From contig JABCZI010000008.1 of NCBI GenBank assembly GCA_013289765.1, positions 124,001 to 188,000 on the forward strand: DNA of 64,000 nt, written 5' to 3'. A program made the position numbers and the translations under genes. Below, piece by piece: positions 36,096 to 44,758 of this stretch; positions within the stretch are counted from its first letter, which is position 1; every line of letters starts with the position of its first letter. Origin of the DNA: Acidobacteriota bacterium (lineage in GTDB: Bacteria > Acidobacteriota > Terriglobia > Terriglobales > Acidobacteriaceae). The notes beneath the pieces are model-generated. The model had not been told where the DNA came from and searched no databases. It was given only the letters and a program-made list of their open reading frames with translations.

Positions 36096-36187
36096 TTGTA
36101 CTATAGCGAAGTGATCCCGGAAATTATGGGTTTGAAGAAGTTATAGGTTCAAGCACTACGCGACGGTTTTTTGGAAAGAGGTAGGTT

Positions 36188-38572
36188 ATGAAAAACAGAT
36201 TCATATCAAGTTTTGCAATCCTAACTCTGGCAGTAACTGGAGCGCTCTCGTCCGGCCTGCAAGCTCAAACTACTCAGGAAGGTCCGGGACCTTCGGATCA
36301 ACCGAGCGCGCCAATGGAAATGGGCGAATCCGCACCGCCTCCACCCTCCTCACAAGTGTATGAGGGCCAGCAGCCGCAAGTTGGAGCAGAAGCGCAGCCC
36401 GGCGAGGAAGCTCAACCCGGCGGACCCGCGGGCGAAGCACCGGCGCAAACCAATCAGGGTGTTGGCCGCATCAGCATGATTCATGGCGATGTCTCGACGC
36501 AGCGCGGTGATTCTGGTGACTGGTCCGCAGCCGTGTTGAATCAACCCGTACTTAATGGAGACAAAGTTTCAACTGGAGCGGGTGGACGCGCCGAAGTGCA
36601 ACTCGACTTCGCCAACATTCTTCGCCTGGGGTCGAACGCGCAGGCAAATCTTGCCAACTTCACGCACGACCATATCCAGGTTCAGCTGGCGCAGGGACTT
36701 GCCAATTACAGTGTCTTCAACGAGAGCGAAGCCGAGCCTGAAATCGATACACCGAACGTCTCGGTGCATCCCGCGCACAAGGACGTAAATCTCCGCATCG
36801 AGGTGCGTCCCGACGGCGATACGATCATCATCGTGCGCAAAGGTGAAGCGCAGATTTCCACCCCCAAGGGTATCGCCGAAGTAAAGGAAGGGCAGATGGC
36901 TACGGTTCGCGGAGCCGCTGAGGAAGCTCAGTACAAGATTTCGGGAGCTCCTGACCGCGACGATTGGGACCGCTGGAACAGCGATCGCGATCACATGGTT
37001 CACTCCGCTCAGTCATGGAACCACACGAACCGCTACTACACGGGCACAGAAGATCTCGACGCGAACGGACGTTGGGAGAACGAACCGGATTACGGCGATG
37101 TCTGGGTTCCGAACGAGCCGGCGGGATGGGTTCCGTATCGCGATGGCAACTGGGTCTGGGAACCCTATTACGGATGGACTTGGGTGGGCGGCGAGCCTTG
37201 GGGTTGGGCGCCTTATCACTACGGCCGCTGGATGATGTACGGAAGTTCGTGGGCTTGGTGGCCAGGACCGGTCTGGGGCGCGGGCTTTTACCGTCCCTTC
37301 TGGGCGCCGGCTTACGTTTCGTTCTTTGGCTTCGGTGGTGGGTTTGGCCTAGGTTTCGGTGTTGGATTTGGCGGGTGGGGCGGCTTCGGCTGGTTGCCCA
37401 TCGGGCCTTGTGACCGCTTCTTCCCCTGGTGGGGCGGATACGGCGGCCGCTTCGGAGTGGTGGGCTTTAATCGATTCGGTGGCCTGAACCGCTTTGGCGG
37501 AATTGCTCCGCTGCACGGCGGCACTCGATTCTCAAACGTCGCGCGCATCAACGATCCGCATATCGGACGAGCGGTCTCGACGGTGGGTGCGGGAAGCTTC
37601 GGCGCCGGTCGCACCACTGCTGTAGCGGCCACGCACGCGCAGTTAAGTTCCGCTCGCATGATGACGGGTAATCTGCCAGTCGTGCCCACGCATGCCAGTT
37701 TGTCGGCCAGTGGGCGGGCGGCCGCTCCATCGACAATTCACAACGGCGGCTCGCAGCATTTTGTGGGAACTCAGAGCACATCACGCCCGCAATCGTTTCA
37801 GCAGCAGGCATCGCATCTGCAGCAGTCAATGCAGCAGAACCGGGTTTCGCCGGTGACAGCTGGAGGACGTACCACGACTACGACTGAATCCCGCGGCGCG
37901 ATGAATACTGGAAGCGGAAAGCCGAGTGCCGGCACCGCTGCATCGAGCAGGGAAACCAATACGAATAATAGTGCGGCAAGCAGAGGAAATTCTTCTGCAA
38001 GTCAGTATGGAAGCCGCGGTGGGACGCAGACGTTCTCGCCACCGAAAAGCGCGCGTCCGCAGAGCACGCAACCTTCGCGGTCATTCTCCGCGCCCCAGCA
38101 GGCATCACCTAGCCGTAGCGGGACAACGGGCAACGGTTGGAGCCAGTTCTCGCAGCCTTCGCGTAACATCGCAGGAAGCACTGCCGGAACTTATGCGCAG
38201 AGTGGAAGCTACTGGAATCGCACCGCGCCGAGTTCAAGCTACTCGCGCGGATCGGCTCCGAGCAACTCTTCTGGTTACAGTTCCGCATACGGACGCGGGG
38301 GCTCAACTTATTCGCGGCCGCAGCTCAATATGCGGCAGCCGATTGTGCAGCCGCGTTCCTCTGGCGGCTACGGCGGGGGCAGCTACGGCGGAAGCCGTGG
38401 CGGGTACAGCGCGGCGCCGCGTAGCGCGCCGAGCTATGGTGGAGGTGGCCATTCTTCCGGAGGAGGCGGCGGAAGTCACTCTGGCGGTGGCGGAGGCGGT
38501 CATCCCAGCGGTGGAGGTGGGGGTGGCCATTCGAGCGGTGGCGGAAGCGGACACTCCGGAGGCCATCACTAA
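36188..38572 (+). CDS. secreted FecR-domain/DUF6600 protein with low-complexity Gly/Ser tail
   Basis: A 794-residue protein with a signal peptide (SFAILTLAVTGALSSGLQAQ), a Pro/Gln/Glu-rich spacer, then a FecR domain (about 98-235: GRISMIHGDVSTQRGD...GDKVSTGAGGRAEVQLD). A Trp/Tyr-rich DUF6600 block follows (about 290-365: WVPNEPAGWVPYRDGNWVWE). The C-terminal half is compositionally biased, first Gly/Phe-rich, then Ser/Gln/Arg-rich, ending in GGGGHSSGGG-type runs. It is probably an envelope or matrix protein. The sigma-54 promoter upstream and the adjacent NtrB/NtrC-type pair suggest regulated expression. A terminator follows. The molecular function is unknown. Confidence 0.8.
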   Translation: MKNRFISSFAILTLAVTGALSSGLQAQTTQEGPGPSDQPSAPMEMGESAPPPPSSQVYEGQQPQVGAEAQPGEEAQPGGPAGEAPAQTNQGVGRISMIHGDVSTQRGDSGDWSAAVLNQPVLNGDKVSTGAGGRAEVQLDFANILRLGSNAQANLANFTHDHIQVQLAQGLANYSVFNESEAEPEIDTPNVSVHPAHKDVNLRIEVRPDGDTIIIVRKGEAQISTPKGIAEVKEGQMATVRGAAEEAQYKISGAPDRDDWDRWNSDRDHMVHSAQSWNHTNRYYTGTEDLDANGRWENEPDYGDVWVPNEPAGWVPYRDGNWVWEPYYGWTWVGGEPWGWAPYHYGRWMMYGSSWAWWPGPVWGAGFYRPFWAPAYVSFFGFGGGFGLGFGVGFGGWGGFGWLPIGPCDRFFPWWGGYGGRFGVVGFNRFGGLNRFGGIAPLHGGTRFSNVARINDPHIGRAVSTVGAGSFGAGRTTAVAATHAQLSSARMMTGNLPVVPTHASLSASGRAAAPSTIHNGGSQHFVGTQSTSRPQSFQQQASHLQQSMQQNRVSPVTAGGRTTTTTESRGAMNTGSGKPSAGTAASSRETNTNNSAASRGNSSASQYGSRGGTQTFSPPKSARPQSTQPSRSFSAPQQASPSRSGTTGNGWSQFSQPSRNIAGSTAGTYAQSGSYWNRTAPSSSYSRGSAPSNSSGYSSAYGRGGSTYSRPQLNMRQPIVQPRSSGGYGGGSYGGSRGGYSAAPRSAPSYGGGGHSSGGGGGSHSGGGGGGHPSGGGGGGHSSGGGSGHSGGHH

Positions 38573-38608
38573 CAAGTTGATGTAAATGTAGCGGTGACAG
38601 AGGCGGGA

Positions 38609-38640
38609 AGGGCGTGCTAACCAGCACGCCCTTTCTTTAT
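38609..38640. terminator. bidirectional terminator hairpin
   Basis: The stem GGGCGTGCT / AGCACGCCC with loop AACC is followed by TTTCTTTAT. It lies between the FecR/DUF6600 gene and the convergent cupredoxin gene. Confidence 0.8.
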
Positions 38641-38652
38641 GGCTGAGTAGTC

Positions 38653-39375
38653 CTAAGGCCGTGCATACGCCGGGCTGTCGGGATCCGGGCGGTCATAGTC
38701 CCGGCCGTACTTGTTCTTGTGAGCAACTTCAAGATTGGATTCGGCCAGGCTGATGTTTCCGAGAAAAGTATCGCCCGAAGTGACGGTAATTTCGCGCTCC
38801 ACCGCTTGCAGTGCATCCGGCGCAACTGAAGGATGGAAGACGTGTATCTGGTAGCGTCCCGGCATCACGCCGCCAATGTTAATCTCGCCGCGCCAGTTGG
38901 AGATGGCATAGTACGGCGTATTCAGCGCGATCACGACCGCGCTCATTTGCGGATGAATGTTGCAGAAGATGTAAGAGATTCCCGGTTTGTCGAATTGAAC
39001 AAACTGCGTGCTTCCGCTTTCGTAGAGCCCTAGATCGAAACGTTTGCCGTCGAACAGCGAAAATACATTGTGAAAGAAAGGATCGTGATTGGGGAACTCG
39101 ACCTTCCCGCCCGCCGGAATTACCAGCAGGGAAGGATGAAAGCTTTTATCTTTCTGAACGAGTTGCGGAATTTGTGCTGCCTGCTGCCGCGGAGTCGAAG
39201 GCGCGGCCGTCGCCCCAAGCGGTGTGAGCCACACCACAACTCTCGAAGCATCGCCGACGTGCCGTCCGTTTCTCGTCAGCTGCACTTTACCCTTGAGGTC
39301 GACATTTTGTGCAGCAGCGAACCCGCACATCAGCAGGATGCAGCACAACGAGCGGCAATAGTCGAGGCGAAGCAT
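38653..39375 (-). CDS. secreted cupredoxin-like protein
   Basis: A 240-residue product with a signal peptide (SLCCILLMCGFAAAQ). Plastocyanin-like copper ligands are visible: His in NHDPFFHNVFS and the Cys-His-Met group in FCNIHPQMSAVV, as in methanol- or auracyanin-type domains. A carboxypeptidase-regulatory-like strand block follows (GEINIGGVMPGRYQIHVFHPSV). This two-part layout occurs in acidobacterial and myxobacterial secreted electron-transfer or copper-binding proteins. It is directly downstream of the porin-like gene (2-base gap) on the same strand, so the two are cotranscribed. Confidence 0.78.
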   Translation of the reverse strand: MLRLDYCRSLCCILLMCGFAAAQNVDLKGKVQLTRNGRHVGDASRVVVWLTPLGATAAPSTPRQQAAQIPQLVQKDKSFHPSLLVIPAGGKVEFPNHDPFFHNVFSLFDGKRFDLGLYESGSTQFVQFDKPGISYIFCNIHPQMSAVVIALNTPYYAISNWRGEINIGGVMPGRYQIHVFHPSVAPDALQAVEREITVTSGDTFLGNISLAESNLEVAHKNKYGRDYDRPDPDSPAYARP

Positions 39376-39377
39376 CT

Positions 39378-40991
39378 TCAGAAAAGCACTCCCATGGCCA
39401 GGTTGATTTGGTTCGTCGTGCTGGCTGCGCTATAGACGGGAAAGCTACGCAGGCGTCTGAATTCGGCGGAAAATAGCAGGTCAGATCGCGGTCGGAACAC
39501 CAGGTTGCCGAGCGCGCCACGGTTGCGCCCCAGGATGGTCGTGAAGTTGTTGGAGTCCACGGCGAAGCCCCGCACGTCGCTGGCAAACGCATCGTCCTCC
39601 GCGAACACCCCATTCAATTCCAGCTTCGGTGTGAGTTGAACTTTCATTTGTCCCCACCCTCCTGCGGAATCGAGACCTCGGATGCGCGTCGATGCCGAGG
39701 AGGGATCGCCACCGAATAGCACAGCCCGGCCAATGCCCGCTCCCAGGCCTCCAACGCCTCGGCCCCGATAGAACTCGCCGGAAAGAGTCAAGCGCCGGAG
39801 AATTGGAATTTGCCAATCGGTCATACCAGCCCAGGCATCCACGTATCGGTCCCATGACCAATTCTGCCGGCCGTAATATCCCGCGACGGCAAAACTTAAT
39901 GGATGCTCAAATACCGGCCGTGACCAGACGCTGCGCACCGCGTACGCCGGCCGGCCAGATTTTTCTCCAGCCTGCGCCGAGCGGTAGAACGAATTGTAGG
40001 GAGGTTCCCAATCCAGATTGTCGAGAAGCCCTGCCTGCAACGTTACCGTTTGCTCATGGGAAAGATCGAAGCGATGCTCCACGCGAATCTGAGGAGTCCA
40101 GCCCCATAGATTTCCCGCATACGCAAAAGCCGGAGTCGCCAGCGACGCGAAGGAGGTAGGGGACAGCGGCGAAAAGAACAGTGAATCCTGCCCCGCAATT
40201 ACCGAGCTGTTTTTCCAATCCAGGCGCAAGCTCGCGGTCTGCATGCGCGCGATGCCAAAATTAACTCCGTTGGGAGTCGATGGAAATCCTCCCCCGAAAT
40301 CGAACTGCACACTGGCGGAACTTTTTGCGCCAGCCACATTGGGTCCGAAGATCTCCAGTCCAATCTCGGTTTGGCGCAACGTTGCCCCAATGCTTGCCTG
40401 AGGATCGCCGGGGGCGACGGGTTGCGCATAATTAGGAAAGTCCAGGTTGTCGGACGCTCCAACGTTATGAAAAGCATTCATCAGCACGATTCCGGAAAGT
40501 CGCGCGCGATACTTGGCGGCCGTTTCCACCTTGGTCTGATACTGCTCGTTAATCTTCGAGCCCAACAATTGCGTGGACTCCTCTAACTTCTGAATCCGGT
40601 TCCCCAATCCCTCCTCAGTGTTTTGAGAGTCTGCGCCGGTTGCGGCCGTAGAAGATGTGCTTGTGCTGTTTTGCGCAGACTCCTCCGAAGTTGATCGAGA
40701 GAAGCCCTCGCCTGTGGAAGCCGCCAGAGATCCCAGAAGCTTGCGCGTATCTTGCAGCTCCTGCCGCAGTTCGCGCATCTCGGAGCGCGACTCGGCATTT
40801 TCGATTCGCATCTGCTCGATTACGGAGCGCAACTCCCGCACTTGCGACTCAAGCTCACGCGGCAAAGCATCTCCAGTTCGCGTGTCCGCGGCAGGCGTAG
40901 CTTGCTGTGCCAAGCTCATGCCAAGTAAAAGGACGAGAGCCGAGGCTGATTGGACACCGATACGCAGCGAAACAATTCCTGATTTCTTCAC
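39378..40991 (-). CDS. outer-membrane porin-like beta-barrel protein with N-terminal coiled coil
   Basis: A 537-residue protein with a signal peptide (ALVLLLGMSLAQ). Residues 45-85 form a heptad-rich coiled coil (LESQVRELRSVIEQMRIENAE), resembling the trimerising SlpA/OprP-type leaders, followed by a Ser/Thr linker and another coiled segment. From about 170 onward it alternates short polar and aromatic strands, typical of a 16-strand-like barrel, and ends in NQINLAMGVLF with the terminal aromatic residue needed for outer-membrane insertion. It is the first gene of a pair with the cupredoxin. A sensor kinase/regulator pair sits upstream on the same strand and could control it. Confidence 0.75.
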   Translation of the reverse strand: MKKSGIVSLRIGVQSASALVLLLGMSLAQQATPAADTRTGDALPRELESQVRELRSVIEQMRIENAESRSEMRELRQELQDTRKLLGSLAASTGEGFSRSTSEESAQNSTSTSSTAATGADSQNTEEGLGNRIQKLEESTQLLGSKINEQYQTKVETAAKYRARLSGIVLMNAFHNVGASDNLDFPNYAQPVAPGDPQASIGATLRQTEIGLEIFGPNVAGAKSSASVQFDFGGGFPSTPNGVNFGIARMQTASLRLDWKNSSVIAGQDSLFFSPLSPTSFASLATPAFAYAGNLWGWTPQIRVEHRFDLSHEQTVTLQAGLLDNLDWEPPYNSFYRSAQAGEKSGRPAYAVRSVWSRPVFEHPLSFAVAGYYGRQNWSWDRYVDAWAGMTDWQIPILRRLTLSGEFYRGRGVGGLGAGIGRAVLFGGDPSSASTRIRGLDSAGGWGQMKVQLTPKLELNGVFAEDDAFASDVRGFAVDSNNFTTILGRNRGALGNLVFRPRSDLLFSAEFRRLRSFPVYSAASTTNQINLAMGVLF

Positions 40992-41048
40992 ACAACCTCC
41001 TGCGCGACAATGCGGATTCGTCGTGAATCGAGAAAATAGGAAGCGAGA

Positions 41049-42992
41049 TTACGTTTCCGAATGTCGAATTGAGTTTTCAGTTGCTCGATCGCCATTTCCA
41101 GACAACAAAGAATCACCTTTTCGTCCGCCGTCCGCGGAGCCCTGGGGAACGTCTCCGGGAATGGTGATTCGAAAAACTGTTCGAGCATCGGCAGTGCGCT
41201 CCGTCACGACATTGCCGCCGTGGTCCTGCACGATCTTCTGCACGACTGTGAGGCCGAGACCCGTACCATTTTCTTTTCCAAAACTTACAAAGGGATGAAA
41301 CAGCTTCTCGCGAATCTCCACTGGGATGCCGGGGCCGTTGTCGGAGACTTCAATTCTGACGGTCGCACCGCTCCGGTCCCTACCGTTGCGGTCCATACTG
41401 TTCCGGTCCATACTGCTCCGTTCAATGCTGTTCCGGCCAATGGTAACTAAGACCCGGCCCTCGCTGCCAGGCGCAGCCTCACACGCGTTTAAAAGAAGGT
41501 TGTATAAAGCGCGCTCCAGTTTGCGCGGATCGAACCATGCTGAACTCTGTCCATTCGCACGTACCTCGATCAGCGTGCCCTGATGGCGCGGGTGGAGTCG
41601 CACCGCCTGCATGGCTCGTTGCGCCGTCTCGACCAAGCTCGCGTAAGTTGGGCTCATTGATTCTCTGGTTCGCGCGAATTCCAGCAGAGAATCGATGAGA
41701 TCGGTCATCTGGTTTACGCCAGTGCGAACCTCCTGGTACAGCTCTTCCCGCTGCGCAGAAGTGAGGCTGCCGTCACAAAGAAACTCAGAATTAGCCACAA
41801 CGGCGGCGAGCGAATGACGCAGGTCGTGCGAAATCGAACTGGCCATGCGTCCAATGGTCGCCAACTGTTCCGACTCCAATAGGGCCTGTTGCGTTTTAAG
41901 CAGGCTGGATCGCATACGATCGAAGGCCGAGGTAAGCTCCGCGACTTCGTCGCTCCCACGGGGATCGAGCGGATGGTGAAAATCTCCATGCTCCAACGCG
42001 CGCACGCCTTCCACTAAGCTGGACAACGGACGCGTGAATGTGTGGGAGATCAGGAATACCAGCCCGCTACCCACTAACACCGCTGTAAGGCCGAGCAGCA
42101 GCAGCAACCGATTCAAATTTCCCAGAAACTTCGCGGCCTGATCGTACGATCCCAGCACGGTCAACCGCACAGGTGTTTCCCGCTGGCCGGACAAATCGAG
42201 CGAAGTCGCCACAAAGTTTTCCTTGCCAACTTCAACATCCCGCAACCCGCTTTGCGAAGAGTTCGCCGCTAACGCCCGCACGCCAGGCTCTTGAACTTGA
42301 ACTGGAGTCAGGGTAGTGGCCACGATCTCATCGCCGTACGAAAAGGCGACCTGACTGGCTGATACCTTACTAACCTCACGCGCGATGCGGTCATCGATTT
42401 CATATCCGATGATCAGGAAACCAAGCAGCGATCCCTCGGTCTTGGAACCGAAGTAAACCGGCTGCATAAAAGTTTGGTAGAGATGGTGGGATCCGAACCA
42501 CCAGTGGCTGGAATCCTCTTCATTCAACGAGCGCTGGAAATACGTTTGCGCTGCATCCCGGGTGAAGCCCCGAGATTTTGTATGCAGGGCAACTACCGCC
42601 CCATTGCGGTTAGTCAAAACAAGGAGATCGCTACCGGTCAACGGCCACACGTCCCTCGACGCGTCTTGAATCGTCGCCGGATCATGAGCCGTCATGATGG
42701 ATCGCGTGATGGGAAGATCGGCCACCAACTCCGCCGAATGGGTCAACATGACTTCCCGGTCATGCTGAAAATTCTGGAACGTCGTCACCGAGTTCCGCAG
42801 ATCCTGTACGATTCCTTCCCGAACATGTTTTTGCACACTATGCCGGACCACAAGAAGACTCGTCGCCGTGAGACCCGCGGTGATGAGCACCATGGATAGA
42901 AGAAACCGCGTGCGCAGCCTGGTGCGAGCCACTAGCGTGCCTCCGGAATGTCCTGGGAAAGCTGACGAGGCGGGTTCTGATGAGGAGTCCAA
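41049..42992 (-). CDS. sensor histidine kinase with periplasmic CACHE-like and HAMP domains
   Basis: A 647-residue kinase with membrane helices at about 28-49 and 294-316 enclosing a large periplasmic sensor (dCACHE-like: LLVLTNRNGAVVALHT). HAMP (317-370), HisKA (His389 in SSISHDLRHSLAAVV) and HATPase (NLLLNACEAAPGS, DNGPGIP, GTGLGLTVVQKI) follow. Between the N-box and the DNGPG box lie five 5-residue units (NSIER, SSMDR, NSMDR, NGRDR) made by a 15-bp tandem repeat, an unusual expansion. The C-terminal tail is charged and disordered. The response regulator gene is immediately upstream (6-base gap), so they form an operon. Confidence 0.87.
   Translation of the reverse strand: MDSSSEPASSAFPGHSGGTLVARTRLRTRFLLSMVLITAGLTATSLLVVRHSVQKHVREGIVQDLRNSVTTFQNFQHDREVMLTHSAELVADLPITRSIMTAHDPATIQDASRDVWPLTGSDLLVLTNRNGAVVALHTKSRGFTRDAAQTYFQRSLNEEDSSHWWFGSHHLYQTFMQPVYFGSKTEGSLLGFLIIGYEIDDRIAREVSKVSASQVAFSYGDEIVATTLTPVQVQEPGVRALAANSSQSGLRDVEVGKENFVATSLDLSGQRETPVRLTVLGSYDQAAKFLGNLNRLLLLLGLTAVLVGSGLVFLISHTFTRPLSSLVEGVRALEHGDFHHPLDPRGSDEVAELTSAFDRMRSSLLKTQQALLESEQLATIGRMASSISHDLRHSLAAVVANSEFLCDGSLTSAQREELYQEVRTGVNQMTDLIDSLLEFARTRESMSPTYASLVETAQRAMQAVRLHPRHQGTLIEVRANGQSSAWFDPRKLERALYNLLLNACEAAPGSEGRVLVTIGRNSIERSSMDRNSMDRNGRDRSGATVRIEVSDNGPGIPVEIREKLFHPFVSFGKENGTGLGLTVVQKIVQDHGGNVVTERTADARTVFRITIPGDVPQGSADGGRKGDSLLSGNGDRATENSIRHSET
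41370..41444. repeat. 15-bp in-frame tandem repeat in the kinase gene
   Basis: Five consecutive 15-base units of the type GTTCCGGTCCATACT (plus strand), with one to several substitutions each. Encoded on the minus strand they give pentapeptides xSxDR in the ATP-binding domain. Confidence 0.75.
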
Positions 42993-42997
42993 AATAT

Positions 42998-43744
42998 TCA
43001 GCGCACGAACTTGTAACCCATTCCATGCACTGTACGGAAGTGCACGGGACTGGCCGGGTCGCGCTCCAGTTTCTGTCGCAGTTTCAGGATATGGTTATCC
43101 ACGGTGCGGGTCGAGGGATAATTCTGGTAGCCCCACACTTCGTTCAGCAACTCATCCCGGCTGATGACTCGATCCGCATTATGCACCAGAAACTGCAACG
43201 TCTTGAATTCTTGCGCGGTCAGCACCACCACCTTGTCGTCGCGCAGCACTTCCATCTTTTTGAAATCGATGGAGATGCCGTCGAAATTCACTCGGCTGAC
43301 GTTCGCCGTCCTTGAGGTATGCCGCAGCGCCGCTCGTACTCGCGCCAGCAATTCCCTGGGACTGAAAGGCTTGGTTACGTAGTCGTCGGCTCCTAACTCG
43401 AGCAGCAGAACTTTGTCGGATACGTCGCTGGTTGCGCTGAGAACCACGATCGGCAAGCTCGGCGCCTGCGCCTTGATTTCCTTGCAGACGTCGCTGCCAG
43501 AGACTTTGGGCAGGCGCAGGTCGAGAATGACGACCGCCGGCGCCGCTGCCTGAAAGCTTTCCAGCGCTGACTTCCCATTCGCTTGAATCTCAACCGCATA
43601 GCCCTCGGACTCGAACAGCCGCTTTAAGGCTTTCTGAACCGCGGGATCATCCTCGACCACTAAAATTCTTCCCGGCGCCCGCGTGGCATTCGTGGCATCA
43701 GCCATTCTGGCTGCGGCGGCAATTGGTATTGCGGTTTGCCCCAT
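42998..43744 (-). CDS. OmpR/PhoB-type response regulator
   Basis: A 248-residue regulator. The receiver domain has VVEDDPAVQKAL and the phospho-acceptor Asp in AVVILDLRLPKVSG, with the switch lysine in DDYVTKPFSPREL. The winged-helix output domain has LTAQEFKTLQFLVHNADRVISRDELLNEVWGY and the recognition helix STRTVDNHILKLRQKLE. A short N-terminal extension (about 25 residues) precedes the receiver; the ATG at codon 14 (MADATNATRAP) is an alternative start. The kinase gene follows 5 bases downstream. Targets are unknown; the porin/cupredoxin pair beyond the kinase is a candidate. Confidence 0.9.
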   Translation of the reverse strand: MGQTAIPIAAAARMADATNATRAPGRILVVEDDPAVQKALKRLFESEGYAVEIQANGKSALESFQAAAPAVVILDLRLPKVSGSDVCKEIKAQAPSLPIVVLSATSDVSDKVLLLELGADDYVTKPFSPRELLARVRAALRHTSRTANVSRVNFDGISIDFKKMEVLRDDKVVVLTAQEFKTLQFLVHNADRVISRDELLNEVWGYQNYPSTRTVDNHILKLRQKLERDPASPVHFRTVHGMGYKFVR

Positions 43745-44008
43745 ACTCTTACCCTCTCTGGATTGGGGCCTGTAGTCGGAAGGATTACTGATAACTTGCG
43801 GGATCGGCCCAAACTACCCCGCAACCACTCAAAGCTTACAACTTTTCCGCCCATTTTCCGCCCATCAGCCAAGGTTTGACAAATCTTTTACATTTACAGC
43901 GCCCGGGAAATCGACCCCACGGCGAAGGGCTTGCTACGGAATTCGCATCCGGAGAGGCCAATCTGCCATTGAATACCATTTAAGCCTGTGCCGTAGAATG
44001 TTCTTAGC

Positions 44009-44752
44009 TTGCCCGTTCCTGCTGAATTCGATCATTTGCGCGTGGTCTTGGTAGACGCGCGCAATCCTCTCAACATCGGCGCTGCTGCCCGGGCGATGAG
44101 CAATTTCGGGTTCCTTCATTTGCGAGTGGTGAATCCCTACGATGTGGCGTTTCAAAATGCCCGTTCCGCCGTGGGCGCGGCCGACCTGCTGGCTAACGCC
44201 GAAAAATTCGAAACCGTAGCCGAGGCCGTTGCCGATTGCTCGCTCGTGGTCGGAACCACGGCGGTTGGCCATCGCGACCTGCAGCATTCCCTTCACCGCT
44301 TGGAACCAGGCGCACGGCTCATTCGACGCCATCTCGCGACGGCCCGCTGCGCCCTTCTGTTCGGATCGGAGAAATTCGGCCTTTCGAATCAAGACATGAG
44401 CCACTGCGACTGGCTAATGCACATACCCACTCGAGAAGAACATTTCTCGATGAATTTAGGACAGGCAGTCGCCGTGTGCTTGTATGAATTGAAGCGCGAG
44501 TCTCGCGCGCGCCTTAAGTCAGAGAAGGGAAGTCCTGCCTCGTCTGCCGAAGTAGAGCGGATTTACGAAACTCTGCTCACGGCGCTCCGGGCCAGCGGCT
44601 ATCCCAAGCTGAATACCTCGGATTCTTTTCAAGGCGCGGTTCGACGTATGATTCGCCGTCTGCGCTTGCAAAGCGGCGACGCCGAATTCCTGCTCGGCAT
44701 GCTGCGCCAGATTGTCTGGAAGTTGAAGAAAAACAGTGAAACAGAAAGCTAG
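44009..44752 (+). CDS. trmJ: tRNA (cytidine/uridine-2'-O-) methyltransferase TrmJ
   Basis: A 247-residue SPOUT-class enzyme that methylates the 2'-O of nucleotide 32 in tRNAs. Motif 1 is VVLVDARNPLNIGAAARAMSNFGF, motif 2 is ALLFGSEKFGLSNQDM, and motif 3 is IPTREEHFSMNLGQAVAVCLYEL, giving the SAM-binding knot. The C-terminal helical extension (about 170-247) distinguishes TrmJ from short TrmL. The start is a TTG; no better in-frame start keeps the full first motif. It is divergent from the response regulator and convergent with the pseudokinase gene, with only 6 bases between the stops. Confidence 0.85.
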   Translation: MPVPAEFDHLRVVLVDARNPLNIGAAARAMSNFGFLHLRVVNPYDVAFQNARSAVGAADLLANAEKFETVAEAVADCSLVVGTTAVGHRDLQHSLHRLEPGARLIRRHLATARCALLFGSEKFGLSNQDMSHCDWLMHIPTREEHFSMNLGQAVAVCLYELKRESRARLKSEKGSPASSAEVERIYETLLTALRASGYPKLNTSDSFQGAVRRMIRRLRLQSGDAEFLLGMLRQIVWKLKKNSETES

Positions 44753-44758
44753 GTGTTT

